Assembly (NCBI GenBank): GCA_937896185.1
Contig: CALBMG010000007.1
Location: 1 to 15,036, forward strand
DNA: 15,036 nt
Reading direction: 5' to 3'
Source: an uncultured Microbacteriaceae bacterium
GTDB taxonomy: Bacteria; Actinomycetota; Actinomycetes; Actinomycetales; Microbacteriaceae
The notes beneath the pieces are model-generated. The model worked only from the letters and a program-made list of their open reading frames with translations, had not been told where the DNA came from and did not search any database. The position numbers and the translations under genes are program-made. Every line of letters starts with the position of its first letter. The first letter of the stretch is position 1. This document shows, one piece after another, positions 9,201 through 15,036 of the stretch.

Positions 9201-10658
9201 GTCACCACGGCGACAGTCAACGCACAGGTCGCACAGGTCGCCACCGTCGTCGCATCGGTCGCACTGGTGTCCGCCGTCGCCGGTGCTGCGGGGGCCGCAT
9301 CTGCTGCCGGATCAGCAGGCTCTGCTGCAGGATCCGCACGAACGATGACTGCCCGAGGCCCCGCATCGACCAACTCTGCTTCGGGATCAGGTTCTAACCA
9401 TAAGTCCAGCGAATCTGGCTCAGCAGAATCCGAGGAAGCGGAAGCCGACTACGGGAACCTCGAAGCCGAGCACGATGACTTCACCCACGGTGAATCCCGA
9501 TGGGGTGACCGACTGGGCATGTGGAAATTCGCGGCGTTGCGCGCAGTGGATCACATCGGGGCTCGCCTAGCGGAATCGACCAGCGCGCTCTCCCCCGTCC
9601 TATCCCGCATCATCAATGATGGTTCGTACCTGCGGGCAATGCTCGGCAGCCTCTCGGTCTTGCCCTACATCGCTGCGGCGATACTGGGCATACTGGCCGT
9701 CGACCCGACGGCAGAAAACCTTGCCTCAAGCGCACTCGTTGCACCGGTCATCGCCATCCTGGTACTCGGCGTAATCGACGCATTTGCCGGCCTCGTCGGT
9801 GTCACCGCCCTGACCATCACCAGCATCATCGTTCACCCCATCACCGTGCTCGGCGACATTCGATACCTGCTGTCCATGTTCATCCTCGGGTTCGCGCCCA
9901 TCATCATGGCAACGACGTTCCGTAAAATTCGACGAGAACCAGCGGGCAGCCGAATGGACGTGTGGGAACGTATCGTCGATATCGCACTCATCGCCTTTAT
10001 TGCCTCCCTCACGACGGTGAGCCTCGTCAGTGGTGTTCCCGCATTTGCCGGCGCGAGTGTTCCCTTGGCAGATCACACGCTGACTATCGTGGTGTGGGTG
10101 ACCGCGGTGGCCGTCGCACGTATCGGATTCGAAGAACTCGCAGCAGCGGCATTCACCGCACGATTGGATGCCGTCAACCCGACCGAGGTCAGCGGGCCAG
10201 GAACAGTGCAGCAGTGGCTGTCACTCGCGCTGAAGTACACGGTATTGGTCGTCATGATCGGAGACATGGTCGGTTGGGGCTGGCATTTGTGGGTCGGTGC
10301 GGCCGTCATTTTCCTTCCGGGAATTCTCTCGCTCGTGCTGCCCGAATTGCCCACCTTCTCGTGGGTTGCACAGCTCATGCCGGGAGGCCTTGCCGCACTG
10401 TTAGCTGCAACACTCATCGGAAACTGGAGCACAGATACCGTCACCTCGATTTTCGGTGCACTGCCCAACTTTGATCAGCTCTCGTTTATCTTGATCCCCC
10501 TCCCCGTCATCGTCATGGCCATTCTGGGAATGTTCGCATCCGAGGACGACAAGTGGTACCGCGCTCGCGGGCTCAATTCGGTTTATGTCCTCGGTGGCAT
10601 TGTCGTGTTCGCGGCCACATTCTGGATCACCGATTTCATCGGGTCAGTCACGGACTAG
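6234..10658 (+). CDS. Giant surface protein: signal peptide, six putative-Ig repeats, polytopic membrane domain
   Basis: A 1474-residue protein starting at GTG. Order: Sec signal peptide (about 1-33, AVAAA before the mature end); an unrecognised beta-rich domain (about 38-300) containing the only cysteines I found, a vicinal pair Cys249-Cys250; six repeats of about 87 residues (316-836) of the putative-Ig (He_PIG) type; a Pro/Glu/Thr linker (838-860); one more beta-sandwich (about 861-949); an Asp/Glu-rich stretch; a hydrophobic segment (about 996-1022); an Ala/Gly/Ser then acidic linker (1023-1085); and about nine or ten membrane helices from 1135 to 1470. The repeats are a common extracellular adhesion or binding module. 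The C-terminal membrane module, with FGALPNFDQL between helices, fits no family I recognise. A covalent-anchor LPxTG motif is absent, so anchoring is by the membrane domain. It is monocistronic. The function is unknown; adhesion or surface sensing is an inference. Confidence 0.88.
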   Translation: MNPLRKILVSALVLALSGIFAPALIAAPAVAAAPENPTFRQFDNGRIRIGSGAGEASVTATGVLRGPQYHSPDGNWYNLTIGNNTLDSAIGVGGDGSSNWNLNGVILEGSVSSVTFDYSEFIATEARGTGAIGYGSITSTGTTTVNGAPLRVTNRYTLGADSGFIRVTTSVTNLGEATATNIRTWVGTRDDWIGNSDVSTKQRGSLTTTEFVASTSSSERSPAIKISTGSEGALFYSTSPRANTQIAGCCSFSNAYRADPLTNATQLYGDGSYALFVRLDDLALNQSDSYTWYYAAGEISTLTETISEVAQAAASWSDQSVTDIAENGQPYSDGVSASGSGGITYSVLSGALPDGLTLNSESGSLTGTPSINGTYTFVVRATAVSGDSTATSDSPELTIVVGERPTFTDMTVLPLASADIPLSDGVEAAGYPSPTYSIVDGALPAGLSLDPNTGAITGTPTVRGASNFSIMATNAFGSTETPNLSIAVTRSPRINSIDGIPVRVGRGAEFSGSMSTSDDVDGFVVSSGSLPPGLSLNSVNGVIAGTATSNGTYSFVLRAANADGFVDSDPISITVGQAPVIDDGAVASSAHSSELFIDGVSASGYPLPTYSIAEGSLPEGVTLNESTGEITGTPVTTGSFNFTITAANEFGQITVGTFDLALTVAPGWTDSELEVSILRGVRYTDSLVAHGTPAPRYSVASGILPTGLTLNTETGELSGTPTRLGDYAFSIEASGEGYRLTSDIFEFSIEQSPVFTETYSVGSVIVGDALSDQVSTTAWPAASFSLSSGRLPTGVILSSTTGALAGTPSEAGTFSFAVLATNSRGTAELHATIVVQTEPAPPTPETPEITEPESETPAETTIQFDIPVGIDVVGAPVVIQSSGLAPGAPFTITVRSTPQVVGSGSVNELGEIGTTIGIPGNLEPGWHSITVDSTSVSGEASSEVIYFEITESQILETISSTPPTPAEEASSLTDDDEFYAEQGIDPATIVTTATVNAQVAQVATVVASVALVSAVAGAAGAASAAGSAGSAAGSARTMTARGPASTNSASGSGSNHKSSESGSAESEEAEADYGNLEAEHDDFTHGESRWGDRLGMWKFAALRAVDHIGARLAESTSALSPVLSRIINDGSYLRAMLGSLSVLPYIAAAILGILAVDPTAENLASSALVAPVIAILVLGVIDAFAGLVGVTALTITSIIVHPITVLGDIRYLLSMFILGFAPIIMATTFRKIRREPAGSRMDVWERIVDIALIAFIASLTTVSLVSGVPAFAGASVPLADHTLTIVVWVTAVAVARIGFEELAAAAFTARLDAVNPTEVSGPGTVQQWLSLALKYTVLVVMIGDMVGWGWHLWVGAAVIFLPGILSLVLPELPTFSWVAQLMPGGLAALLAATLIGNWSTDTVTSIFGALPNFDQLSFILIPLPVIVMAILGMFASEDDKWYRARGLNSVYVLGGIVVFAATFWITDFIGSVTD
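7179..8741 (+). repeat. Six tandem putative-Ig (He_PIG) domain repeats, each about 87 codons
   Basis: Residues about 316-402, 403-489, 490-577, 578-666, 667-751 and 752-836 of the surface protein each carry the pattern YS(V/I)xxGxLPxGLxLN, then TGxxxGTPxxxGxYxF and an A-N-x-x-G turn. Examples are SGALPDGLTLN, DGALPAGLSLD, SGSLPPGLSLN, EGSLPEGVTLN, SGILPTGLTLN and SGRLPTGVILS. The repeats differ clearly from each other at both protein and DNA level, so this is an old domain array rather than a recent tandem duplication. Repeat 3 has TA instead of TP in the GTP motif and lacks the usual Y-S at its start. Confidence 0.85.
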
Positions 10659-10666
10659 AAACAACA

Positions 10667-10694
10667 ACAAGGCCCCGAAATATCGGGGCCTTGT
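10667..10694. terminator. Bidirectional intrinsic terminator between convergent genes
   Basis: A perfect 12-bp stem (10667-10678 with 10683-10694) closes on a 4-nt loop, within the 49-bp gap between the converging surface-protein and yjdM genes. On the minus strand it is followed by TTGTTGTTGTTTC, a U-rich tail suited to ending yjdM. On the plus strand the tail is poor in U but the stem is strong. Confidence 0.88.
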
Positions 10695-10707
10695 GTGAAG
10701 TTACCGG

Positions 10708-11070
10708 TTATAGAACCTTTTTGACGACGCTGGACTTCAGGAAAATCTGACCAAAACCATCAACCTTGGCATCAATGTCGTGACCATCAGGACCATCCAC
10801 CAAACGGATACTGCGCACCTTGGTTCCGACCTTGATCGACGTGGCACTACCCTTGACCTTCAAGTCCTTGACAATTGTGACAGCGTCACCGTCGGCCAAG
10901 ACGTTTCCCACAGCGTCCTTAATCACGGACGCAGCCGCAGCTGCCTCGGCTTCGGCTTCGGCCTCGCCGGCGACCCATTCGTGGGCGCACTCGGGGCACA
11001 CCAACAGTGCACCCATTTCATAGGTAAATTCGCTGCCACACTGCGGGCATGAGGGAAGAGAGTCAGTCAT
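10708..11070 (-). CDS. yjdM: YjdM/PhnA family zinc-ribbon protein
   Basis: A 120-residue protein of the YjdM (formerly PhnA) family. An N-terminal zinc ribbon has Cys8, Cys11, Cys25 and Cys28 (CPQC, then CPECAHEW). The C-terminal domain shows the family blocks DAVGNVLADGD, TIVKDLKVKG and VRSIRLVDG, ending KSSVVKKVL. Despite the older phosphonate annotation, its function is not established. An Ala/Glu insertion (about residues 35-47) lies between ribbon and domain and comes from a hexamer repeat in the DNA. There is no Shine-Dalgarno; TAGAAT (11078-11083) ends 7 nt before the ATG and overlaps the stop codon of the ATPase frame, pointing to a leaderless transcript. It ends at the shared terminator. 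Confidence 0.93.
   Translation of the reverse strand: MTDSLPSCPQCGSEFTYEMGALLVCPECAHEWVAGEAEAEAEAAAAASVIKDAVGNVLADGDAVTIVKDLKVKGSATSIKVGTKVRSIRLVDGPDGHDIDAKVDGFGQIFLKSSVVKKVL
10945..10968. repeat. Imperfect hexanucleotide tandem repeat inside yjdM
   Basis: Four 6-bp units read CTCGGC, TTCGGC, TTCGGC and CTCGCC on the plus strand. On the coding strand they give the alternating Glu-Ala run of the YjdM linker. Unit gain or loss would keep the frame and only change linker length. Confidence 0.7.
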
Positions 11071-11080
11071 GGCACCAATT

Positions 11081-13582
11081 CTACCGTTGGGCTTTTTCCG
11101 ATGTCGGTCGTTCGACGAGACGACCGATCACCGACAACACTGCGTTCGCGACACCTGCGACCAACAATGTTCCACCCAATTTTTCCCACGACAACGCGGT
11201 GAAACCAAAAAATTCGGTCGATAATGGCACCGTGAATTCAGCGACACACAACGCGTACATTGCGGCGACAATCCACGCTCGCGGGACGGTGAAAGGCTTT
11301 GACAGACCCGTGAGCACCCACAGTCCCGTGATTGCGATCACCAACGATGTAGCGGTGTGCGATTCCGACTCGGACCATCCGCCCCAGAAAGTCGCCCACA
11401 CATTGATCCCTACAATTGCTGCACCGACCGCCACACCCGCAGGAATGCAGAACATCAACGATCGACGCAGAAATCCGGGCACATACCGCTGGGCGTTGGG
11501 CAGCAACGCCAAGGCAAAAGAAGGCAACCCGATAGTGAAACCGTCGATGGCGGACAGCTGGCGAGGAAGGAACGGGAACGACCACAGAGCAATCCCAAAC
11601 ACCACTGCGATGGTCATCGCCCATGACGTCTTAGTGAGGAACAGCCTCGACACTCGTTCAATGTTCGCGATGACTTTGCGACCCTCAGCCACAACGCCGG
11701 GCAGCGACGAGAAACGGCCATCCAACAACACCACATTGGACACCGCCTTCGTCACCGCAGAACCGTTACCCATCGCGATACCCAGATCGGCGCGTTTCAA
11801 CGCCAATGCGTCGTTGACACCATCCCCCGTCATGGCCACCACTTCGCCATTGCGTTTGAGGGCTTGCACGATGCGCAGTTTTTGGTGCGGTGAAATGCGT
11901 GCACACACGCTCACAGAGCGAATGTGCGCGCTCAAAGCATCGTCTGCCATTGCATCAATCACATCGCCCGTCAAGGTGCCGCCCTCATGCAAGCCAGCTT
12001 GGTTGGCAATCACACGCGCCGTTTGCGGGTAGTCCCCCGTGATCATGATGACTTGAATGCTGGCGGAATGACAGTCCGCAATGGCTTGGGGGATTTCAGC
12101 GCGCAAGGGGTCACTCAAACCCATCAAGCCCAACCACTCAAACTCAAAGTCATGCGCGGTGCTGGGCCAAGCGTCACCGACAAACCGCCCTTGCGCGACC
12201 GCCAACACACGCAAGCCGTCAGAAGCCATCGCATGCACCACCTCACCCCATTGGGCTTGCAGTTCGGGCGCGAGATGACACAAGCTCATCACGGCCTCTG
12301 GCGCGCCTTTGGTCGACACAATGTGCGCGGCGTCTTCGCTGACGCGCCACACATGCGACATGGCACGCAAAGCAGGGCTCAAGGCATAGGTGTGCACCAA
12401 ATCCCAATCTGGATGCAGATGGCCCGTGTCATTCAGCCAGGTTTGCCCCAAGGCATGGAATGCAATTTCCATGGGATCAAATGGCTCAGGCGCACTCGCC
12501 AAGATGGCGTGCTCCACCAAACCGTGAAAATCTTCTGGCAGAGATTCGCCATCCACATGGAACACGCGCGGGGCCGATGCTGCCCCCACCGCCAAAGCCG
12601 CCACCTTCATGCGGTTTTCAGTCAAAGTGCCCGTCTTGTCGGTGCACAACACGGTGGTGGCCCCCAAGGTTTCAATCGCATTGATGTGTCGCGTCAACAC
12701 CCCCTCTTGCGCCAGACGGTGCGCACCCAAGGCCGGAAAAATAGCCAGCACCACGGGGTACTCCTCGGGCAAGATGGCCATCGCCAAAACAATGCCAGAC
12801 AACAGCGCAGGCAGCCATGCCCCATCGCGCAACCCCAAGGTGAGCACCATCGCCACACACAAGAAAAAAGTGATCCACGCCAGCACTTTCACCAGCTGCG
12901 CGGTTTGTTTTTGCAAGGGCGTCAAGCCCGCTTCAATTTGGTTCAAAGACGCCCCAATGCGTCCCATCTGACTGCGCATGCCTGTGGCGGTGACACGCAC
13001 CACGCCTTGACCGCGAATCACAAAAGTGCCACCGAACACCGCAGACAACTCATCGCCTCCAGGTTGCTGACTGTGCGCCAAGGCTTCATCGAACTCAGCC
13101 CCCAGCTTGGTCACGGCCAGGGACTCTCCGGTCAACAAAGACTCATCCACTTGCAATTGGTCAGCGTGCAGCACCCATGCATCGGCGGCAATGCGATCTC
13201 CCTCGGCGATGTACAACACATCGCCCACCACCACCTCACGCGAAGGCACGCTGATGCGCTGGCCATCACGCATCACTTGCGCAAAAGGTTGGCTCAATTG
13301 CCGCAGCGCATCTATGGCAGCCTCTGACTTACCTTCTTGATAGAAGGTCAAGCCCAACACCGCCAACACAAAAATGAACAGGGTGACGCCTTCGGTCAAA
13401 TCACCCAACACCAAATACAGCGAAGCCGCCAACACCAGCAACGCAAACATCGGCTCACGCAACATGGTCAACAAGCGGCCCCAGACACTGCGCCGCTCTG
13501 CGGCGTCGAGTGCATTCATCCCATCATGCGCAAGGTGTTGAGCTGCTTGTTCAGAGGTCAGGCCAGTGAGAGAAGACGTCAT
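11081..13582 (-). CDS. P-type cation ATPase, apparently a hybrid of two genes
   Basis: One open frame of 833 residues from ATG 13582 (a TTG 4 codons earlier is less likely) with all core motifs: TGES (151-154), PEEYP (272-276), DKTGT with phosphorylated Asp315, and TGDGVNDA (585-592). The halves do not match. Residues 1 to about 584 fit the proteobacterial PEE(Y/F)P group, whose continuation is normally of the APALKAAHIGIAMG type. Residues from about 593 (LALKRADLGIAMGNGSAVTKAV, then NIERVSRLFLTKT and TIGLPSFALALLPNAQR) fit actinobacterial CtpE-like ATPases, which carry PEG rather than PEE in their own M4 helix. Codon choice shifts too: 6 of the first 7 Gln codons are CAA, while both Gln codons in the C-terminal part are CAG. 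The frame probably does not exist as one gene in nature; each half belongs to a real ATPase in a different organism. Ion specificity is unknown. Confidence 0.85.
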   Translation of the reverse strand: MTSSLTGLTSEQAAQHLAHDGMNALDAAERRSVWGRLLTMLREPMFALLVLAASLYLVLGDLTEGVTLFIFVLAVLGLTFYQEGKSEAAIDALRQLSQPFAQVMRDGQRISVPSREVVVGDVLYIAEGDRIAADAWVLHADQLQVDESLLTGESLAVTKLGAEFDEALAHSQQPGGDELSAVFGGTFVIRGQGVVRVTATGMRSQMGRIGASLNQIEAGLTPLQKQTAQLVKVLAWITFFLCVAMVLTLGLRDGAWLPALLSGIVLAMAILPEEYPVVLAIFPALGAHRLAQEGVLTRHINAIETLGATTVLCTDKTGTLTENRMKVAALAVGAASAPRVFHVDGESLPEDFHGLVEHAILASAPEPFDPMEIAFHALGQTWLNDTGHLHPDWDLVHTYALSPALRAMSHVWRVSEDAAHIVSTKGAPEAVMSLCHLAPELQAQWGEVVHAMASDGLRVLAVAQGRFVGDAWPSTAHDFEFEWLGLMGLSDPLRAEIPQAIADCHSASIQVIMITGDYPQTARVIANQAGLHEGGTLTGDVIDAMADDALSAHIRSVSVCARISPHQKLRIVQALKRNGEVVAMTGDGVNDALALKRADLGIAMGNGSAVTKAVSNVVLLDGRFSSLPGVVAEGRKVIANIERVSRLFLTKTSWAMTIAVVFGIALWSFPFLPRQLSAIDGFTIGLPSFALALLPNAQRYVPGFLRRSLMFCIPAGVAVGAAIVGINVWATFWGGWSESESHTATSLVIAITGLWVLTGLSKPFTVPRAWIVAAMYALCVAEFTVPLSTEFFGFTALSWEKLGGTLLVAGVANAVLSVIGRLVERPTSEKAQR
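11807..11850. other. Probable chimeric assembly junction at the conserved TGDGVNDA motif
   Basis: All genes to the left look actinobacterial and all to the right betaproteobacterial. The change occurs inside the ATPase frame around the codons for MTGDGVNDA (11807-11833), a motif nearly invariant across P-type ATPases. A shared stretch here is long enough for a k-mer assembler to cross between genomes. The exact breakpoint cannot be read from the sequence because the motif is common to both parents. Confidence 0.8.
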
Positions 13583-13697
13583 GGTGAAATTCAAAGAGCG
13601 TGCGTTGTCGCATGATGAGTCATTTTGGCGCGATTCATTTGTCGCTATGATTTATTAGATAGCCAACCATCACGCCTCACCCATCATATTTGCCACT
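13583..13697. promoter_or_regulatory. Intergenic region between divergent ATPase and GntR genes
   Basis: A 115-bp, relatively AT-rich gap that must hold promoters for both directions. TATGAT (13646-13651) is a possible -10 for the GntR gene, with TTGGCG (13625-13630) as a poor -35 at a short 15-nt spacing. Neither start has a clear Shine-Dalgarno. I see no operator-like palindrome matching the one found before dctP. Confidence 0.35.
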
Positions 13698-14468
13698 ATG
13701 CCCCGCATTCAATTAGGTGCCTCGCTGTCTGAAAAGCTAGCCCAGACCTTGGAAACAAGCATTCGAGAAGGCAAACTCAAAACGGGTGAAAAACTTCCCA
13801 CCGAAAACGCGTTGGTGCAAAAGCATGGGGTTAGCAGAACCGTGGTACGTGAAGCGTTTTCGCGGCTCAAAACATTGGGGCTCATTGAAACGCGACAAGG
13901 CTCAGGCGCCTTTGTGAAAGCGCTTCCAACGCCAGACACCGGAAAACTCAAACTCATCCCAGACGGCTCGGTCGATGCGGTCTTGAAAGTCGTCGAAGTC
14001 AGACGTGCCCTCGAAGCTGAATCGGCGGCCCTCGCCGCCGAACGCAGAACCACCAAGTCACTGCAAAAAATCAAACAAGCCATGCGCGCGCTCGACAAGG
14101 CCGTGGCAAGCGGCGGTGATGGCGTGAGCGAGGATGTGGCCTTTCATGCCGCCATTGCGCAAGCGGCGAACAACCCTTTTCTCTTAGACACCCTGTCTTA
14201 CCTCAATCAGTTTTTAGAAAACGCCACGCGTGTCACCCGTGCCAACGAAGCCACGCGCGCAGACTTAGAAGATGCGGTGCGAGACGAGCACCAGGCCATC
14301 GTGCAAGCCATTGAAGCTGGCGACGTCAAAGCCGCCCGCCAAGCAGGGACCAAGCACATGCTCAACGCGGCCAAACGCATTGGCAAGGCTGACCCCGTCT
14401 TTTGGACCTCGCAAGGACTCGCGCTGGCCAAACCCCTGCGAACCGAGCTGACAAAACCCAAAATCTAA
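13698..14468 (+). CDS. GntR-family transcriptional regulator, FadR subfamily (FCD domain)
   Basis: A 256-residue repressor-type regulator. The winged helix-turn-helix covers about 9-74 (EKLPTENALVQKHGVSRTVVREAFSRL, then the RQGSGAFV wing). The all-helical FCD effector domain covers about 95-225 and shows the usual metal-site residues Asp146, His150, His198 and His220, so a metal-assisted carboxylate ligand (sugar acid or organic acid) is likely. A 30-residue tail follows. It lies 118 bp before a TRAP solute-binding gene on the same strand, the classic arrangement in which the regulator controls uptake of its own ligand. Codon use is betaproteobacterial in style (9 of 12 Gln codons are CAA). 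The ligand cannot be identified here. Confidence 0.93.
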   Translation: MPRIQLGASLSEKLAQTLETSIREGKLKTGEKLPTENALVQKHGVSRTVVREAFSRLKTLGLIETRQGSGAFVKALPTPDTGKLKLIPDGSVDAVLKVVEVRRALEAESAALAAERRTTKSLQKIKQAMRALDKAVASGGDGVSEDVAFHAAIAQAANNPFLLDTLSYLNQFLENATRVTRANEATRADLEDAVRDEHQAIVQAIEAGDVKAARQAGTKHMLNAAKRIGKADPVFWTSQGLALAKPLRTELTKPKI

Positions 14469-14522
14469 CCCCTGCATCACGGGTTACCCCCTAGGCTGAG
14501 TGCCTGATTAGTTCAAGATAAT

Positions 14523-14533
14523 TTGTCATACAA
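14523..14533. promoter_or_regulatory. Candidate FadR-subfamily GntR operator upstream of dctP
   Basis: TTGTCATACAA is a near-perfect palindrome (TTGT and ACAA around a 3-nt centre). It fits the known FadR-subfamily operator pattern, in which GT(A/C) and (G/T)AC are separated by 0-1 base. It lies 53 bp before the dctP ATG. Its first six bases (TTGTCA) also resemble a -35 element, so a bound regulator would block transcription. Confidence 0.55.
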
Positions 14534-14586
14534 CCTGACAGCATGATTGCTATTCAGGTTGCTGCTCTTAACAATCAGGAGACACG

Positions 14587-15000
14587 ATGTCAAAGACTTT
14601 TCTCAGCAAAAAATGGGTGGCAGCACTCGCCGCCACTGCCGCATTTGCCGCATTTCCCACACAAGCCCAAACCGTTTTGAAAATGGGTCACGTGCTGGCC
14701 AAAGGCTCTCACTACGATGTGGGCGCCAATGTGTTTTGCGACACGCTCGACAAAAATACCCAAGGCCGCTACAAGTGCCAGGTCTACCCTGCCAGCGCTT
14801 TGGGTGGTGAACGCGAAGAAATTGAAGCTGTACAAATCGGCACACAAGACTTGGTCATCACCTCCACAGGGCCCGTCGGCAACTTCGTCCCTGAAATGAA
14901 AATCGTGGACGTGCCCTTCTTGTTCCGTGACTACGACCACGCACGCAAAGTGTTGGACGGGAAAATTGGTCAAGACATGTTGGCCAAGTTCAGCAACCAC
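14587..15000 (+). CDS. dctP: TRAP transporter substrate-binding protein DctP family (truncated at contig end)
   Basis: The first 138 codons of a periplasmic TRAP solute receptor; the C-terminal half is missing. AGGAG (14577-14581) sits 5 nt before the ATG. Residues 1-27 form a Sec signal peptide (KKW, then an Ala-rich core, ending TQA before Gln28). The mature part shows DctP features: LKMGHVLAKGSHYDVGANVF, GGEREEIEAVQIGTQDLV and IVDVPFLFRDYDHARKVLDG. Such proteins bring organic acids or similar ligands to a DctQ-DctM membrane pair, which would be expected just beyond the end. True sequence stops at 15000; the frame continues into adapter and must not be translated further. Probably regulated by the preceding GntR protein. 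Confidence 0.93.
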
Positions 15001-15036
15001 AGATCGGAAGAGCACACGTCTGAACTCCAGTCACTA
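15001..15036 (+). other. Illumina TruSeq adapter read-through
   Basis: Starting at 15001 the sequence is the standard TruSeq read-1 3' adapter: AGATCGGAAGAGCACACGTC and its continuation through CAGTCAC at 15034. Two further bases (TA) could be the start of an index. In frame with dctP it gives RSEEHTSELQSL, a peptide seen as contamination in protein databases. It is artificial, not biological. Confidence 0.98.

Noticed and set aside
11924..13327. 467-codon open frame on the plus strand opposite the ATPase
   Set aside because: It is Gln/His/Arg-rich with no domain pattern and is fully antisense to a clear P-type ATPase; a shadow frame.
11081..13582. Natural gene fusion or horizontal transfer creating a mosaic ATPase
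   Set aside because: Possible, but it would not explain why every flanking gene also changes lineage at the same point; an assembly join at a conserved motif is simpler.
14466..14486. TAACCC/GGGTTA inverted repeat after the GntR gene as a terminator
   Set aside because: The stem is only 6 bp with a 9-nt loop and no U-tract follows; too weak to call.

Overview
The window reads as a metagenomic contig joined from two organisms and ending in sequencing adapter. From base 1 to about 11.8 kb everything looks like a small-genome actinobacterium, probably Microbacteriaceae (freshwater Luna-type). The signs are ssb, a small lipoprotein and ettA in a row, actinobacterial protein relatives, frequent TANNNT boxes 6-7 nt before ATG (leaderless genes), and a yjdM next to the tail of a CtpE-like P-type ATPase. 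From about 11.85 kb to 15.0 kb the genes look like Burkholderiales (Comamonadaceae, for example Limnohabitans or Rhodoferax): the front of a PEEYP-type cation ATPase, an FCD-type GntR regulator, and a TRAP solute-binding protein. The switch lies inside one continuous ATPase reading frame, at the nearly invariant MTGDGVNDA motif. This is the pattern expected when an assembler joins two genomes at a conserved k-mer. The last 36 bases are Illumina TruSeq adapter, read in frame with dctP.

Layout: 1-2950, minus strand: partial conserved actinobacterial protein, ettA, lipoprotein, ssb. 2951-3097: ssb leader with a strong hairpin. 3098-3622, minus: msrA. 3657-6159, plus: aldo-keto reductase (YghZ/MgrA type), EamA transporter overlapping it by 4 nt, and a Cys-type glutathione peroxidase. 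6234-10658, plus: a 1474-residue secreted and membrane protein with six putative-Ig repeats, an extra beta domain, a low-complexity linker and about ten membrane segments. 10667-10694: terminator hairpin shared by convergent genes. 10708-11070, minus: yjdM. 11081-13582, minus: hybrid P-type ATPase. 13698-14468, plus: GntR/FCD regulator. 14587-15000, plus: truncated dctP. 15001-15036: adapter.

How the genes fit together: msrA, the aldo-keto reductase and the peroxidase form a repair and detoxification cluster; msrA and the reductase are divergent with only 34 bp between them. ettA and its neighbours are translation and replication housekeeping genes. The giant surface protein is the most unusual gene: repeated extracellular beta domains are fused to a polytopic membrane module that I do not recognise. 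On the right, the GntR regulator probably controls the TRAP transporter, because a sequence matching the FadR-subfamily operator pattern lies between them. No RNA genes, insertion sequences or CRISPR arrays were seen, and no gene-free stretch exceeds 150 bases.
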